From positions 496,001-560,000 of the forward strand of contig JAYKXP010000029.1 in the NCBI GenBank assembly GCA_037176845.1: 64,000 nt of DNA, given 5' to 3'. This document shows positions 1-11,534 of the stretch, piece by piece. The stretch is from Paramarasmius palmivorus (Eukaryota > Basidiomycota > Agaricomycetes > Agaricales > Marasmiaceae). Each line of letters opens with the position of its first letter. The stretch's first letter is position 1. The notes beneath the pieces were generated by a model that saw only the letters and a list, made by a program, of their open reading frames with translations, did no database searches and was not told the DNA's origin. Both the position numbers and the translations under genes were made by a program.

Positions 1-3000
1 TGTTCGCGTTGTCTACGTTGACTCAACATCCACATCCGCAGAAACGAGGACCGAAGAGCGTGTACGTGGAACCAAACATGATACGGGGGTTGTACTGAAC
101 TCAGAGGGAAAAGATACGTGGCGTACTTGGAGGGCCGAATAAAGACTTTAGAGGAGCAGATCTCTCAGGTGCGTCCTCATTTATATGTCGAGACCTTGTA
201 GTCAATTCCCTGCCATAGATCAACCGTTCCCGTGAATCAGAAAGTCCTCAACGTATAAAAGATCAACCTTCTCCTGCAAGCACTAGTTCGCCGCCTGCAT
301 CGAAGCTGACGAGGTCAAGTCCTGACTTCCCACATATACCGTCACGGTCCTCGCCTGGTCAAAGTCAACCTGCGGGATCGTCAGACGAAGAGGACCTCGC
401 TTATTTGGCCCTACTCCAACACACGAAGAAGCTTTCTCTCAATGTGATGGAAGACAGGTTCTTCGGGCCGTCCAGTGGTTTCATGTATCTCAAGACAGCG
501 TACAACGTCAAGAAAGAGTCAACCGGCGGAGATCTTAATGATGCTGGTAACTTCAAACGTAGCAAGTTCTGGGCAACACAATCAGTACGGCTAGCAACTC
601 ATTCCCTTCAGATTCACGATGCTTACAAGACTACCATAGTGGGAACAGCCCCTTACGTTTCCTGACTACCACTTTCCGGACAGAGATTTGATGGCATCTC
701 TCATCGCCCTTTACTTCGCCCACGTTAACTGTTTCCTACCAATCATCCACAAACCTACGTTCGAAACTAATGTGAGGCAGGGGTTGCACTTACGAGACCA
801 ACGATTTGGTGCAACGCTTCTATTGGTTTGCGCCTTAGGTTCCAAGTTCTCCGATGATCCCAGGGTATTCTCTGCCCCAGGTCAGCACTTGTCCAGTGGA
901 TGGAAGTGGTACGAACAGGCCCAGACTTTTCGGAGGACATCGTTCGATTCATCGTCCCTGTATGAGGTGCAGTACTATTGCGTATGTCTCTTGACGTCTT
1001 TCTTGTCACTTTTTCTCATCTAATTCAGTTAGTGACGCTCTACGTCTATGGGGCGTCAAGTACAACTGCCGGATGGACATCGGTGGGGCTAGGTGAGATT
1101 GATCCTCATTTACGTCCACCCTGTCACAGGAAACTGAGATCTTATAGGGATTCGTTATGCTGTCGAGCTCGGTGTTCATCGGCGGAAGCCAGAGGGTCAC
1201 GATCTGACGGCTGAGGATGAGCAGAAACGGCGAGCCTTCTGGTGGGTATTGTCGATTGACGTCTTGCTTGCTTCACTTACCTTCCCCTGCAGGGTTCTAA
1301 TAGCGCTGGACAGATCAATCGCTGGCTTCTTGGGCCGCCCACCGTCACTGAGAGAAGAAGAGTAATTGCAAGCATCCATATCAAGGTTGGATGCAGACTG
1401 ACATAAATCTTACAGTTTCGATACCGAATTACCTATCGACTGCGACGACGAGTACTGGGAGAATCCGGATCCGGATCTCGCATTCAAACAACCAGCTCAC
1501 ATACCTTCTCGATCTAGTGCGTTTATATCGTTGGTAAAACTCTACGATATCAGCGCATTTGCTATGCGAAACATCTATTCCATCAAGAAGTCCAAGGTCA
1601 TCTCGGGGTTGTTCGGTGACCAATGGGAGCAGAAGATCATTGCAGAAATAACCTCTGCGATGAATGAATGGCTGCATTCGCTACCAGACCACCGTGAGTC
1701 ATCTTCATCCATCATCAAAATGTACATGAAACTGACAAGGTTTAGTTCAATGGAACCCGGACCGGAAGCCCACCAAAGATGCGTTTTACTCGCAAACGGT
1801 CTACCTCCACACTATCTACTACGACACTCAGATTCAAATTCACAAGGCGTTTTGCGAGAAACATAGTCAGCTATCGTTCCCTGCGATACTGATGTGTTCA
1901 AAGGCTGCGAGGATGTGTGTAGACATCCTGGAGACTCACCTTGAATACGGCCCTCTAGGGATGCCTGAAACAATCGTATGTCGTTTTGTCCCTGACACTC
2001 CCACGCCAACGCTGATCTCCCGCAAAGTGCGCGGCATACAATGCAGGCGTTGCTTTGCTTACTGATATTTGGCGAAGCAAACACAGTGGACTGAAAATTG
2101 ATAATGACAAGATGATGGGAGATGCTGAGAGAGCCCTGGGAATACTCCAAGCTTTGGAAGAGAGGTGAGCTGGAATCTCCTGATTTGCTTGCGTTGTTAT
2201 CAATATTTTCCTAGGTGGTCATTAGCAGGCCGTTTTCGGTAAGTTTCGTCTTCATCAGCGCTGTATCACGAGCTAATGATACAATCAGTGATTTCTTAGG
2301 CGACCTCGCCCGAGGACTAGAGTTCTCAGGAGCTGAGTCGTCAGGAAAAAGACAGTCGAGTCTAGGGTTCGAGGGAAAGGACGTTCGAGAATCATGGAAC
2401 TTGGATCATTCTCAAAGTGCCGGCCTCTACCCGACGCAGACTGAAGTATCTTCACCAGCCCAATACGGGGCACAGACCAACTACTATCCGCAGCAGCCAC
2501 AACAACCGTCAAACCCTCGATACCATCACAACCCCTCAATACCTTCCATAGCTCACACCAACCGGAAAATCTCTCCAATGGTACCTCCGCCGAACCAAGC
2601 ACAGTACTCGTACGATTACCCCACTTCCACTGTCCAGATGGGTCAACGGGAACAATACGGTGGCCAGCTAGAAAGCGCTGGATATTCGCGGTCGAGTTCC
2701 ACTGATTCCAGTCAGAGTCAGATGGTCATGAATCATCCCATGCCATACAATCAGGGGTACGCAGATCAGCCTGTGTATCAAGACGTTGGTATGGCCACCG
2801 CCAACGCTGGGAGTATCCCTCAAGATCAAAATCGGCATGCCCAGCAAGCACGATACATGCAAGATGGTTCTGGGATGACTCCGGTCAATCAAGGCCAGAA
2901 CTATGGGCACGCCACTCATCATCATCCAAATATCAGCGGTTGGCAAGGCGGGCAACACCCAACCCATTACGGTGGATATAAGTAAGCTTGTTGCCTGCTC

Positions 3001-3133
3001 CGTTACTTCTCGGCTAACATCAGTCCCTTTCAGTTTCGACGATATGGGCCATTACATTGAAAGCATGGCTTACTTGAACGGTTTTATGGACAGGAATTCC
3101 GAAATGAACTATGCCAATGTTAATGCTAGCTGA
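1..3133 (+). CDS. Fungal-specific transcription factor, 5'-truncated by window edge
   Basis: This is a nuclear, probably DNA-binding regulator whose start lies left of the window. The first bases read C-S-R-C-L-R in one frame, which suggests the end of a Zn2Cys6 cluster, but I cannot join them confidently. K-R-G-P-K-S followed by the coiled-coil linker YLEGRIKTLEEQIS (about 130-175) is the usual segment after a zinc cluster. The middle-homology domain is clear: SWEQPLTFPDYHFPDRDLMA with its border at about 633, HVNCFLPIIHKPTFE at 721-760 and WNPDRKPTKDAFYSQ at about 1750-1790. The C-terminus (about 2290-2985) is rich in Gln, Ser, Pro and Tyr, like an activation domain. A last exon ends at 3133. 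At least seven short introns are implied. The target genes cannot be told from the sequence. Confidence 0.85.
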
Positions 3134-3457
3134 TATGCTGATATGTACTATGTCTGATCTCCATTTATCTATCGACTCTTGCTGTGTGTATTTTTTCCTT
3201 GTATTTGTTGAATGCGTACTGTATTCCTTCGGTTCATTAATTGTTAAACGCATTTTATATTTCTGGTGTCGTACGACAAAATCATGAAGGAAGTTATGAG
3301 TGTATATGATGGAATCTACGCGAACTAGCATGATTCCGAGCGAAGAAGAAAGTTTAGTGACGCTAAGCCTGTTCGAGGGAGCCATTGCCACGGCATGCAT
3401 GTGCAGCCGGTTGTGAACAAAACCCGAACTGTCCTCCGAGGACAGACATAGCAGGCG
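3134..3457. other. Convergent intergenic spacer
   Basis: This is the 3'-to-3' spacer between the transcription factor and the ENA ATPase. It is AT-rich just after the first stop. I see no gene or repeat in it. Confidence 0.6.
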
Positions 3458-6400
3458 TCAGCTCCTTCCCTCGACTGTGCTAGTGGTGAAGTACCTCTCA
3501 AACGCTACCTTCTCAATATCGACCAAGTCACTCTTGCCACCCGTATTCGCATATTTCCTCCTGAAGTAGATTCTCTTGGCCCATTTCCACGACTCGACGC
3601 CCATGAAGAACAGGATTGCCGCGATAAACACAATACCCCATTCCCAGGTGATGCCCTTATGCTTGAACACCGTGTCGTTGATGACTGGAATGTAGAGCAC
3701 AGGGAAGATGGTGATGAATCCTGCGCAGATGGACCAGAAGAGGAACTTATTGCGCCAGACGTCGAACATCCACTGCGTGAAGTATTTCTTGGAGCCAGGC
3801 TGCATGCGGAAGAAAGAACGGCGCATGTCCACCATCTGCCAGGCAAGGAAGAGCGCAAACCAGGTCAGGCAGGCGAAGCAAGTCGCCCGGGCTCGGAATA
3901 TGGTGTCGCAGCTTTCCGAGTAGGAGTCGTTGCAGTTCGAGCCACGATTGCCGTCTCCGAAAACATCGAGGACAAGAGTGAAGGATGTAAGACATAGGGC
4001 AGCAATCCAAAGTCCGTATACGACCATATCAGCTAGGACTTCGAGGGTGAAGACACCTCGTTTGAGCTACGGTGAGTCAGCAATCATATACTAATATAGT
4101 AGGAATGGGTTGACATACATCTTGTGGTGGCCGCTGCATCACATCTGGAGCCGCGATTTCGAAACCAAGACCCATGTCAGGTACACTGGAAGTAACCATG
4201 ATAATCCACATAACCTCCACAGGTGAGAGCGGAAACACGGAGAGCCCAGTGCTATCCTTAAACACGAGACCAATGAGCAAAGTACAGGCTTGTGCAATGT
4301 TCTCCGCAAGTAGATGTAGGATGAACTTCTGAATGTTATCGAACATGCGGCGACCCTCTTCGATGGCGTTGAGAATCGATGCGAAATTGTCGTCGGTCAA
4401 GACAATATCGGATGCGTCTTTGGCTACGTCTGACCCGGAACCCATACCAATACCCACGTCAGCGCGCTTGAGCGAGGGAGAGTCGTTTACACCGTCGCCA
4501 GTCTGATGGCTATCAGTAAAACGTCATGAGTGTCACGATTCAGGAAGCTTACCATGGCAGCGAAAGCCTTCCGTCGATGCAGAGCTTCAATCATTCGAAC
4601 TTTGGTGCTCGGCGCACAGCGTGCAATAACCAATGGCAATAACGGAAGCTTGTCAATCTCGTCGTCACTGAGTTTGTCAAACTGGGCCGCGGTCATGACC
4701 ATTGCATCGGTGACGTCCTTGGCTAGAGAACCCATGTTTGACGGGAGGATACCAACTTCTGCAGCAATTGCTCGAGCCTTGATATGGGATACAATTAGCA
4801 ACTCTAGCCTTTCAGAGAACGAAAGGTAGACTAACAGTACCAGGATGATCACCAGTAAGCATGTGAACTTGGATTCCGGCTCTCTGGCATTGGCGGACAG
4901 ACGGAGCAGACTCGGGCCTGGGTGGATCATAAAGACCAACTAGACCGCGGAAGATCAAATCGTCTTCAACCTCGTCCCGGTCCACTTCTTCACCCTTGAC
5001 AACCTTGCCTTCCCAGGGCTTGCTCGCTAGCGCTAAAACTCGAAGACCCATGGCCGCTAGAGATTCCATATTCTGGAGGATGCCTTCACGGATCTCATCG
5101 GTCATAGCGGACTCGGTTTCACTGAGGAAGATCGAGGTGCAGGAGTATAGAACTCTCTCCACTGCACCCTTCGTGAACACAAACTTCTCTGACGATTCGA
5201 CGTCTTCAAAGATGACAGACATCTTCTTGACGTCAGAATCGAATGGGAACTCTGCAAGTTGCCTCCACTTCGGGTGTTCGCCCTGGGTAAGCCCAAGACG
5301 GTTCCAGTTGAATCGAGAAGCAAAGACTTGGATAGCGATTTCGGTAGGATCGCCTCGAGCATTCCAAGTCCCTTCGGTGGTCTTGTGAACGTTCGCCAAG
5401 TTGGCCAAGGACGCTACCTTTAAGAACTCCAAAAGATGTGGGTTATCGTCCAAAAGTTCTTCAGCGGACCAGGACTTTTCGTCGTCATCGGAATCATCTT
5501 TGGTGGGTGGCTTGGACGTGAAGCCGAGTTCACCAACGGTCGGATCAAATGGTGAGTCTGTGGTTTTGATGGAATATGTGCCTTTGGCAGGGATCCAGGC
5601 CTTCTTTACGATCATTTTGCCTTGGGTAAGAGTCCCGGTCTTGTCAGAGCAGATATCTATACACATGTCAGCTATCGTGATAAGACCAGCTTCATGAATT
5701 GCATACCTGTAACTGCACCCAACGCTTCAAGCGACCTCAGATTACGAACGATGACATTCCTCTCAACCATACGTTTGGTTCCAGCAGCCATGGTGATAGT
5801 CAGAACGACAATGAGCGACGCGGGAATCATGGAGAGACCGGTTGCGACAGCATAGATAATGACTTCTTGGTCATCAGAGAACCTGTTGGCCGCAAGAACG
5901 ATGATTGCGCATACGACGGCAATGCCCAGAAGAAGGAGAGCCAGCCGAGAGAGCTTCTTCTGGAGCGGAGTACCAACGTTGACACCTAGGAATTGTCCAA
6001 TGGCATCTGCAGCGGTCAAACCCCACGCCTGAGCATATCTGTGTGGCCCAGCGCTACCATCTGGCTTGCGCTTCACCGGACGTCGTCGAACACCCTTTTG
6101 TCGAAGAGACATGGCGATAGACCCAATTTCGGTGTACATGCCAGTAGCGAAAACGACACCTCGAGCGCGGCCTTTGGTGACAGTGGAAGAACTGAAGGCG
6201 ACGTTGAGGCGATCGCCTGGACCAGTGTCATCGTTGAACTTTGCGTCGGCATCTTTGGCAACAGGAAGTGATTCGCCAGTCAAAAGGGCCTCGTCGGTTT
6301 CGAAGTTGACGGCCTCAATCAGACTGCGCAGAAGAGTTAGAATTTGATTGACATGGAAGAATGACATGACTCACCGAACATCTGCAGGAATGGTATCACC

Positions 6401-6946
6401 CGTATTCATTTCGACCATATCGCCAGGTACGATTTCCGCAGTTGGAACAGTGATAGTCTGGCCCTCGCGGACAACATGTGCAGTGGGCGAACTGAGTGAC
6501 CTGAGCGAGTCCATAGTCTTTTCAGCCTTGAACTCTTGCGCGAAGCCGATTACGATGTTCAAGATGACGATGGCAGTTACTACACCACCTTCGATCCAGG
6601 ACTTGATTCCAAAACTGACGCCCATGGCCAGGATGAGGACCTATTTGACAGACATGAAACATAGTCCACCACGACTAACAGAAAGGCGACTTACGATGGT
6701 CATTGCGTTGGCTATCTGGCGGATCAAGATCTTTCCGGGTTGAACTCCTTCATCCTCGCCGAGGTCGTTACTGCCATACTCTTGAAGTCGAGTCTTGGCC
6801 TCTGCGTTCGTCAGGCCATCTTCTGGGTTGCAGCCGACTTCCTCGATGACTTTTGTGTAGGGTAGAGCATGTGCTGGTCGAGAGAGAGGTTTATTCGCCT
6901 GACCCGAGATATGACCCTCGAGTGAGGGTTGTTTCTTCCTTCCCAT
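3458..6946 (-). CDS. ENA1: ENA-type Na+/K+ efflux P-type ATPase (type IID)
   Basis: This plasma-membrane ATPase should export Na+ or K+ at the cost of ATP and confer salt and alkaline-pH tolerance. The N-terminus has the cation-ATPase domain (LTNAEAKTRLQEYGSNDLG). It is followed by the actuator motif TGESLP at about 6265, the phosphorylation motif DKTGT at about 5632-5645 (catalytic Asp at 5643-5645), FTKGAVERV, the hinge TGDGVNDSPSLKRADVGIGM, and a six-helix C-terminal membrane block (SPVEVMWIIMVTSSVPDMGLG onward). The length of about 1,080 residues fits fungal ENA pumps rather than SERCA or PMA1. There are several introns of about 50 nt; the one at 5706-5657 splits ACA-G/AT just before DKTGT. 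I chose the Met at 6946; an AG about 35 bp upstream leaves room for a non-coding or short upstream exon. The promoter region is short and contains a transcription-factor relic. Confidence 0.95.
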
Positions 6947-7128
6947 TGCGGGTGCTCGCGTCGAAGAAGACTGAAATCAATACCAAGGTCATCGGGGTCT
7001 TTTAAAGAAAATGAAAAGCCAAGCCTTGGTACCGGTTATGGAATTTTTCGGAGACCTTCAATCTTGGCAGTCGTTTTCACGTCATCAATTACTGGCTTGC
7101 GATTTGCAAGCGAGTAGTAGTCCATAGC

Positions 7129-7315
7129 GCTTGTCCCAGGTCTGGGATGAGTATCAACGCACTGAAAGAGCTGACGAGTTTTGGATACTCCTAGAGACGT
7201 ACCACGAAGTATCATAAAGAAAATCGCGCAGGATGTAGAACGAAAGATCTAGGTGCGGCTATGAAGGAAACTTTCATTTACAGTGCGGCAAGGTCTACCC
7301 CGTGGTCGAAGCTTA
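7129..7315 (+). pseudogene. Decayed 5' end of a UPC2-like zinc-cluster gene
   Basis: This stretch aligns by eye with 7732-7950, the 5' flank, exon 1, intron and start of exon 2 of the next gene. Shared blocks include TCCCAGGTCTGGG, GGATACTCC.AGAGACGT, TGTAGAACGAAAGATCTAG (against the C-K-E-R-R-V-K coding stretch), a shortened intron ending TTTACAG, and TGCGGCAAGGTCTACCCC (against the C-D-E-V-H-P codons). The start codon reads ACG, a TAG stop interrupts the frame, and the similarity stops near 7315. I infer a dead tandem copy. Confidence 0.6.
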
Positions 7316-7778
7316 TGGTAAGCTATCAACATATCAATCACTGTCCCCTGTCTGAGGAAGCGACAACGTTTTCCACATACATAATAGTGCTACCAGCTGC
7401 ATTGCTTCCACATCCATCGAACGGCATCCTCACCCTCACCCTCAAATGCGTCGGAAAATTCATCTGAAGGAATGAGTGAAAAAAGAGTCGAGGCTGGCTA
7501 GGTGCCGGACAGCAGCGGTCTGCTTGGACCTGGTTGGACTTTCTGATACGGTCCAAAAGGTGCCTAACTTCAACGCCAAGACGAAGGAAATGGAGGAAGA
7601 AGTCCCTTTTATCTCCTCCGCAGATAAGCAGGTTCCGTGCCGCTTACATCAGACTCCGTGTCGCCGGTCGGACCGACTGCGTCATCTCTCGAAGTCCAAG
7701 TTATTCCAATTCAACCGCTCAAGTGCGTAGACCTTGCGTCCCAGGTCTGGGGAATGTTCTAACGTGTTGAAGGTGCTA
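7316..7778. other. Upstream region of first UPC2-like gene
   Basis: I see no convincing gene here; the small open frames lack family features. The block CGAGGCTGGCT near 7490 recurs upstream of the third paralogue near 11335. The CGG/CCG palindrome at 7665-7675 is listed separately. Confidence 0.4.
7665..7675. promoter_or_regulatory. CGGTC-G-GACCG palindrome upstream of paralogue A
   Basis: This is an 11-bp palindrome whose arms carry CGG and CCG, the triplets zinc-cluster proteins contact. It lies about 105 bp before the start codon of paralogue A. It resembles the longer inverted repeats upstream of paralogues B and C, except for the spacer. Function is inferred. Confidence 0.35.
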
Positions 7779-9046
7779 ATGAGTGCTGGTTACTCCAAAA
7801 GACGTGCAGTGAAATCTCACACAAAGTCTCGACTGGGATGTTTGTCTTGTAAAGAACGAAGGGTCAAGGCATGTCTGCAAACTCGAGTTCTATGGATGAA
7901 ATCTGATTTTATTCACAGTGCGACGAAGTTCACCCCACATGTGGTCACTGTGAACGCCGAAATAAAGAATGCGTTTGGCCACAAACGCTCTCCTTTCCAT
8001 CTTCGCGGATTGAGGAACCAAAGGGAGTTTCTGGTACTAGTACTAGTGCAGGGACCGTTCACCACACACAAAATCAGTGGCCAATCCCATCGTCAACTTC
8101 AAGTATAACCTTAAGACCAACATCCTTGGACAGATCAAGTCTCAAACTCATACATCATTACAGTCTAGTCACCTCGTCAACAACATGTGTTGACCCTTCG
8201 GTGCTGTTCACGTATCAATTCGTCATCCCTAGTATTGCTTTCAGAGAAGATGCGGTACTGCACGCCATGCTCGCGCTTTCTGCCATTCATTTGCACATCC
8301 TCTATCAACCTTTTGGGGCCGCAGACGAAGACTACCTCAGCCTCGGACAACGTCACAAAACCCACGCCCTCACTCTCGACCTTAATCTCACACCAGAATC
8401 CCACACTACATCACACACATCCACGTCCCCGGATGCTCATCTCCTGACAAGGAATTTTCTCGTCATGTACAAGGTGGCAGAATCATTAGCAGCAGCCAGT
8501 GACCGACCTGCAATGTTCTCTTTGATTGACACGATTCGTCATACGCTTCGTGATCAAGATCACATCTACCGTGACGAGCAACTACAGTCGTTGAATTGGT
8601 TCGTCGGGTCAATGGTGTTCTCGCCTGTAGAAGAGGAGGAAACGACAGCTGCACCAAACCGTTTCCCTCGTTTCCTAAAGACCTTGCATCTTCCCATATC
8701 ACCATACCCCGACCCTGAGGAAGTCCTCGATCCAGTAATATCGGATGCGTACAAGGAAGCTATTGCTGCGCTCCATAATTCGTGGTACTTGACTCAACGC
8801 CCTGGTTACGAAGTAGTTGGGGCTATTGCATGGATGGTCCGGATGACAGACCAGTTTCGGACAATGTTGGTCGTCGAAAAGAGGCAAAGAGCGTTGGTTA
8901 TTTTATATTTCTATTGTGTGATGCTGAGTAGGTTGGATCGTCAACAATGTTGGTGGACAGGAAAAGAGCAGGATGCTATGGCTTGGATTAGTATGATGTT
9001 GGATGCAAAGTGGATGGAGTGTATTGCTTCGGCAGCTTCGCTGTAG
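7779..9046 (+). CDS. UPC2-like Zn2Cys6 transcription factor, paralogue A
   Basis: This is a nuclear regulator of the sterol-uptake-control (UPC2-like) family. The predicted protein has 405 residues. The zinc cluster C21-x2-C-x6-C-x6-C-x2-C-x6-C48 is canonical. After a short linker comes the family domain, from SSLKLIHHYSLVTS to the C-terminal RALVILYFYCVML...QQCWW signature that ends in DAKWMECI. A single intron (7869-7918, 50 nt) separates K30 from C31. Its donor is GC (AAG/GCATGT), whereas the paralogues have GT at the same site; retaining it would shift the frame, so I infer GC-AG splicing. I chose the ATG at 7779 by alignment with the paralogues, although an in-frame ATG also exists at 7734. 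It is the first gene of a tandem array. In yeasts this family senses sterols; the ligand here is unknown. Confidence 0.9.
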
Positions 9047-9602
9047 CTATTCCGCGAGGGACCAGATGTAGCACAATGTTGCTGCTGCGGTCTCATGGGA
9101 TGCCCTGCAAACGGCATGTCTGCACATTCGGGCTACTTACCCAGCTGTCTCCCTATAACGTCCTGGGAGCATTCGCTCGTATATCATTGGTTGATGTATC
9201 TCGTCCTAATCGACGATGAATCAAGAGTCAATATCCAATACGCAGAGTAGGTCCAATGTATTCTAGAGTTATCATCTTGAGGTGCACAAGTATAGACTTA
9301 TCCTACGTAGTGCATGTATAACACCTATTCACAGTAATTGAACAAAATGGAGATGAGGAACCTTGTTCAAAGTTCACATGAACGGGAGCAATAATGAGGT
9401 GACGGTACACAAGCGCTGCGGTCAATTTTCCAGCGAATTTCAGTGACCGCAGCCGGCATGTCTTCAAAAACCACCACCTTCTGTCCAGTGTTACCTCAAC
9501 CACGCGAAAACAGCTTTCCTAGAGGCTATAGCTGAATAGTGTGTACATTTCTTACTATCACTGTGGACGCTATACTGACATTCTGAGACCAGACGATTGA
9601 CG
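9047..9602. other. Intergenic, upstream of paralogue B
   Basis: No gene is seen. The spacer carries the inverted repeat at 9416-9452 and a following block (GGCATGTCTT, then ACCACCA and TTCTAGAGGCTA-like stretches) that is also found upstream of paralogue C. Confidence 0.5.
9416..9452. promoter_or_regulatory. Inverted repeat CTGCGGTCA/TGACCGCAG upstream of B
   Basis: Two perfect 9-bp inverted arms (9416-9424 and 9444-9452) are separated by 19 bp and lie about 150 bp before the start codon of paralogue B. The arms carry CGG and CCG triplets, as expected for a Zn2Cys6 dimer site. The same arms occur upstream of paralogue C, so autoregulation or cross-regulation is a reasonable inference. Confidence 0.5.
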
Positions 9603-10857
9603 ATGAATTCACAGTCGAAAAAACGTTTTGTGAGATCTCATCCCAAGTCTCGACTGGGGTGCTCTACGTGTAAACAGCGCAGGGTCAAGGTATGAATACG
9701 TATTTCTGCTATAAAACGCGTCTAATTTTTTTTTGTAACAGTGCGATGAAGTACATCCCATTTGCGGGAACTGCGAACGACGACAGACAGAATGCACCTG
9801 GCCCGATAAAACTCCAAGTTCACCTTCACCTTCCCAGTCAACGCCTACAGACCAGCCAGAATGGCAATATCAGTGGCTCGTTCCATCACCGAGTACAACG
9901 ACCATTGCCTCTTCTCTGGTACCTCTAGACACGTCTAGTCTCAAGCTCATGCACCATTACAGCCTGGTCACATCGACAACACTCAACTTGGACCCTTCAG
10001 TTTTATTCACCCATCAATTCGTTATCCCCAATATCGCGTTCAGAGAGCAGGCTGTTATGCACGCCTTACTCGCCCTATCTTCTATCCATCTCCATACCCT
10101 TTACCAGCCTCTCGGATTAGCAGACCAAGACTACCTCAGTCTCGCTCAACGACACAAAAACCAGGCACTTACTCTCGACATTGCTCAGATACCCATTGCC
10201 AATAACAATATACCATCATCCGCAGATACCCATCTCCTCACCCGTAATTTCCTAATGATCTACAAACTCGCCGAATCGTTGGCAGCAACTGACACTCGGC
10301 CTGCGATGTTCTCTTTAATTGAGACAATGCGCCATGCACTTCGAAATCAGGACTATTTCTTTCGAGATGAACAACTCAAGCCGTTGAATTGGCCTTTTCT
10401 TGGGGTATCGATTGTCCCTACGGAGGCAGAGGAAGATGTATGGTTGGCAGAAGGAGCTTCGACGCCATCTCGACGATTTCCTGGATTTTTAAAGCAATTA
10501 CACCTCCCCACATCGTCGTATCCAGACTCCGATGAAGTCCTCGATCCAGAGATCTCAGATACGTATAAGGATGCCATTTCCAAGCTCCGTGATTCGTGGT
10601 ACATGTGTCAACGCCCTGGCGTGGAATTAGCGGGGACGGTGTCGTGGATCATTCGTATGACGGATCGGTTCCGGGAGTTGTTGGTCGTCGAGAGAAGGCA
10701 AAGGGCGTTGGTGGTGTTGTATTTTTACTGTGTGATGTTGAGTCAGTTGGATCCTCAACAATGTTGGTGGGCGGGGAAGGAGAAGGATTATAGAGCTTGG
10801 ATTGGGACGATGTTGGATGCGGAGTGGATGGAGTGTATAGTTTCTGAGGGTCTGTGA
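9603..10857 (+). CDS. UPC2-like Zn2Cys6 transcription factor, paralogue B
   Basis: The predicted protein has 400 residues and is very similar to A and especially to C (for example LDTSSLKLMHHYSLVTSTTL and HALLALSSIHLHTLYQPLGL). The zinc cluster has cysteines at residues 20, 23, 30, 37, 40 and 47. The intron at 9690-9741 (donor GTATGA, acceptor AACAG) lies between K29 and C30, the position shared by all five copies. Exon 2 is then open to the stop at 10857. The C-terminal block RALVVLYFYCVMLSQLDPQQ and the end EWMECI match the UPC2-like domain. The start was chosen so that the basic N-terminus SKKRFVRSH matches the other copies. Its role as a DNA-binding regulator rests on the family. Confidence 0.9.
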
Positions 10858-11534
10858 ACGAGTGGATGCCTATGTCACTTTAATGAGAAGGTGACAATCT
10901 CGAAGGTATGTTGGTCTGTGGATGTTTCCTTGAATCGCTCTTGAACATCGTTTCTTTTAGGTCTGGCCACAAGCCCTCTGTAGGCATTCTACAAGGGACA
11001 AGTTACAGATGTAACAGACCATGGCCAGTGGATCACAAAGGCAGGGCATCCCTGAGGTGTTCTGTAAGCACCGGGCTATAACAGCCGCTGCCTTCTAGAC
11101 TCCCAACCAGCTGCGATGTTCGATGATAGTCAATCAAAGCTAGGGTAGGCCTCAACTCAGGCGTGAATGGTTGAAATTAGAGTTTACTTCCTTCCTTCCT
11201 TGGGACCATCACAATTGGTGAATGTACTTGATAAGTAGAGTAAGTCTTCTAAGTATGCAATCCTATACTTGGTTGTCGCAAAAGGAGAGACTGCTAGTAT
11301 AACAGCTATTGAATTGTTTCGAGGTTTACGTGAACGAGGCTGGCTGCGGTCAGTCTTGCGGGAAATGACCGCAGTCAGCATGTCTTTACTGATGTACCAC
11401 CATCTTCACGTCCTTCTCTCGACTGTTGCATCAGCTACACGATCATATTTTTCTAGAGGCTAAAGCGGAATGGTGCAGAATTTTCACTCTTAAACAATTG
11501 TAGACATGAACTCATTGCTAACATTTCAAGCCAA
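10858..11534. other. Intergenic, upstream of paralogue C
   Basis: No gene is recognised in this 677-bp spacer. It holds the second copy of the shared inverted repeat (11344-11374) and the downstream block also seen before paralogue B. Confidence 0.5.
11344..11374. promoter_or_regulatory. Inverted repeat CTGCGGTCA/TGACCGCAG upstream of C
   Basis: The same perfect 9-bp arms found upstream of paralogue B occur at 11344-11352 and 11366-11374, here with a 13-bp spacer, about 160 bp before the start codon. The bases between the arms are less alike than the arms, which suggests selection on the arms. Confidence 0.5.
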
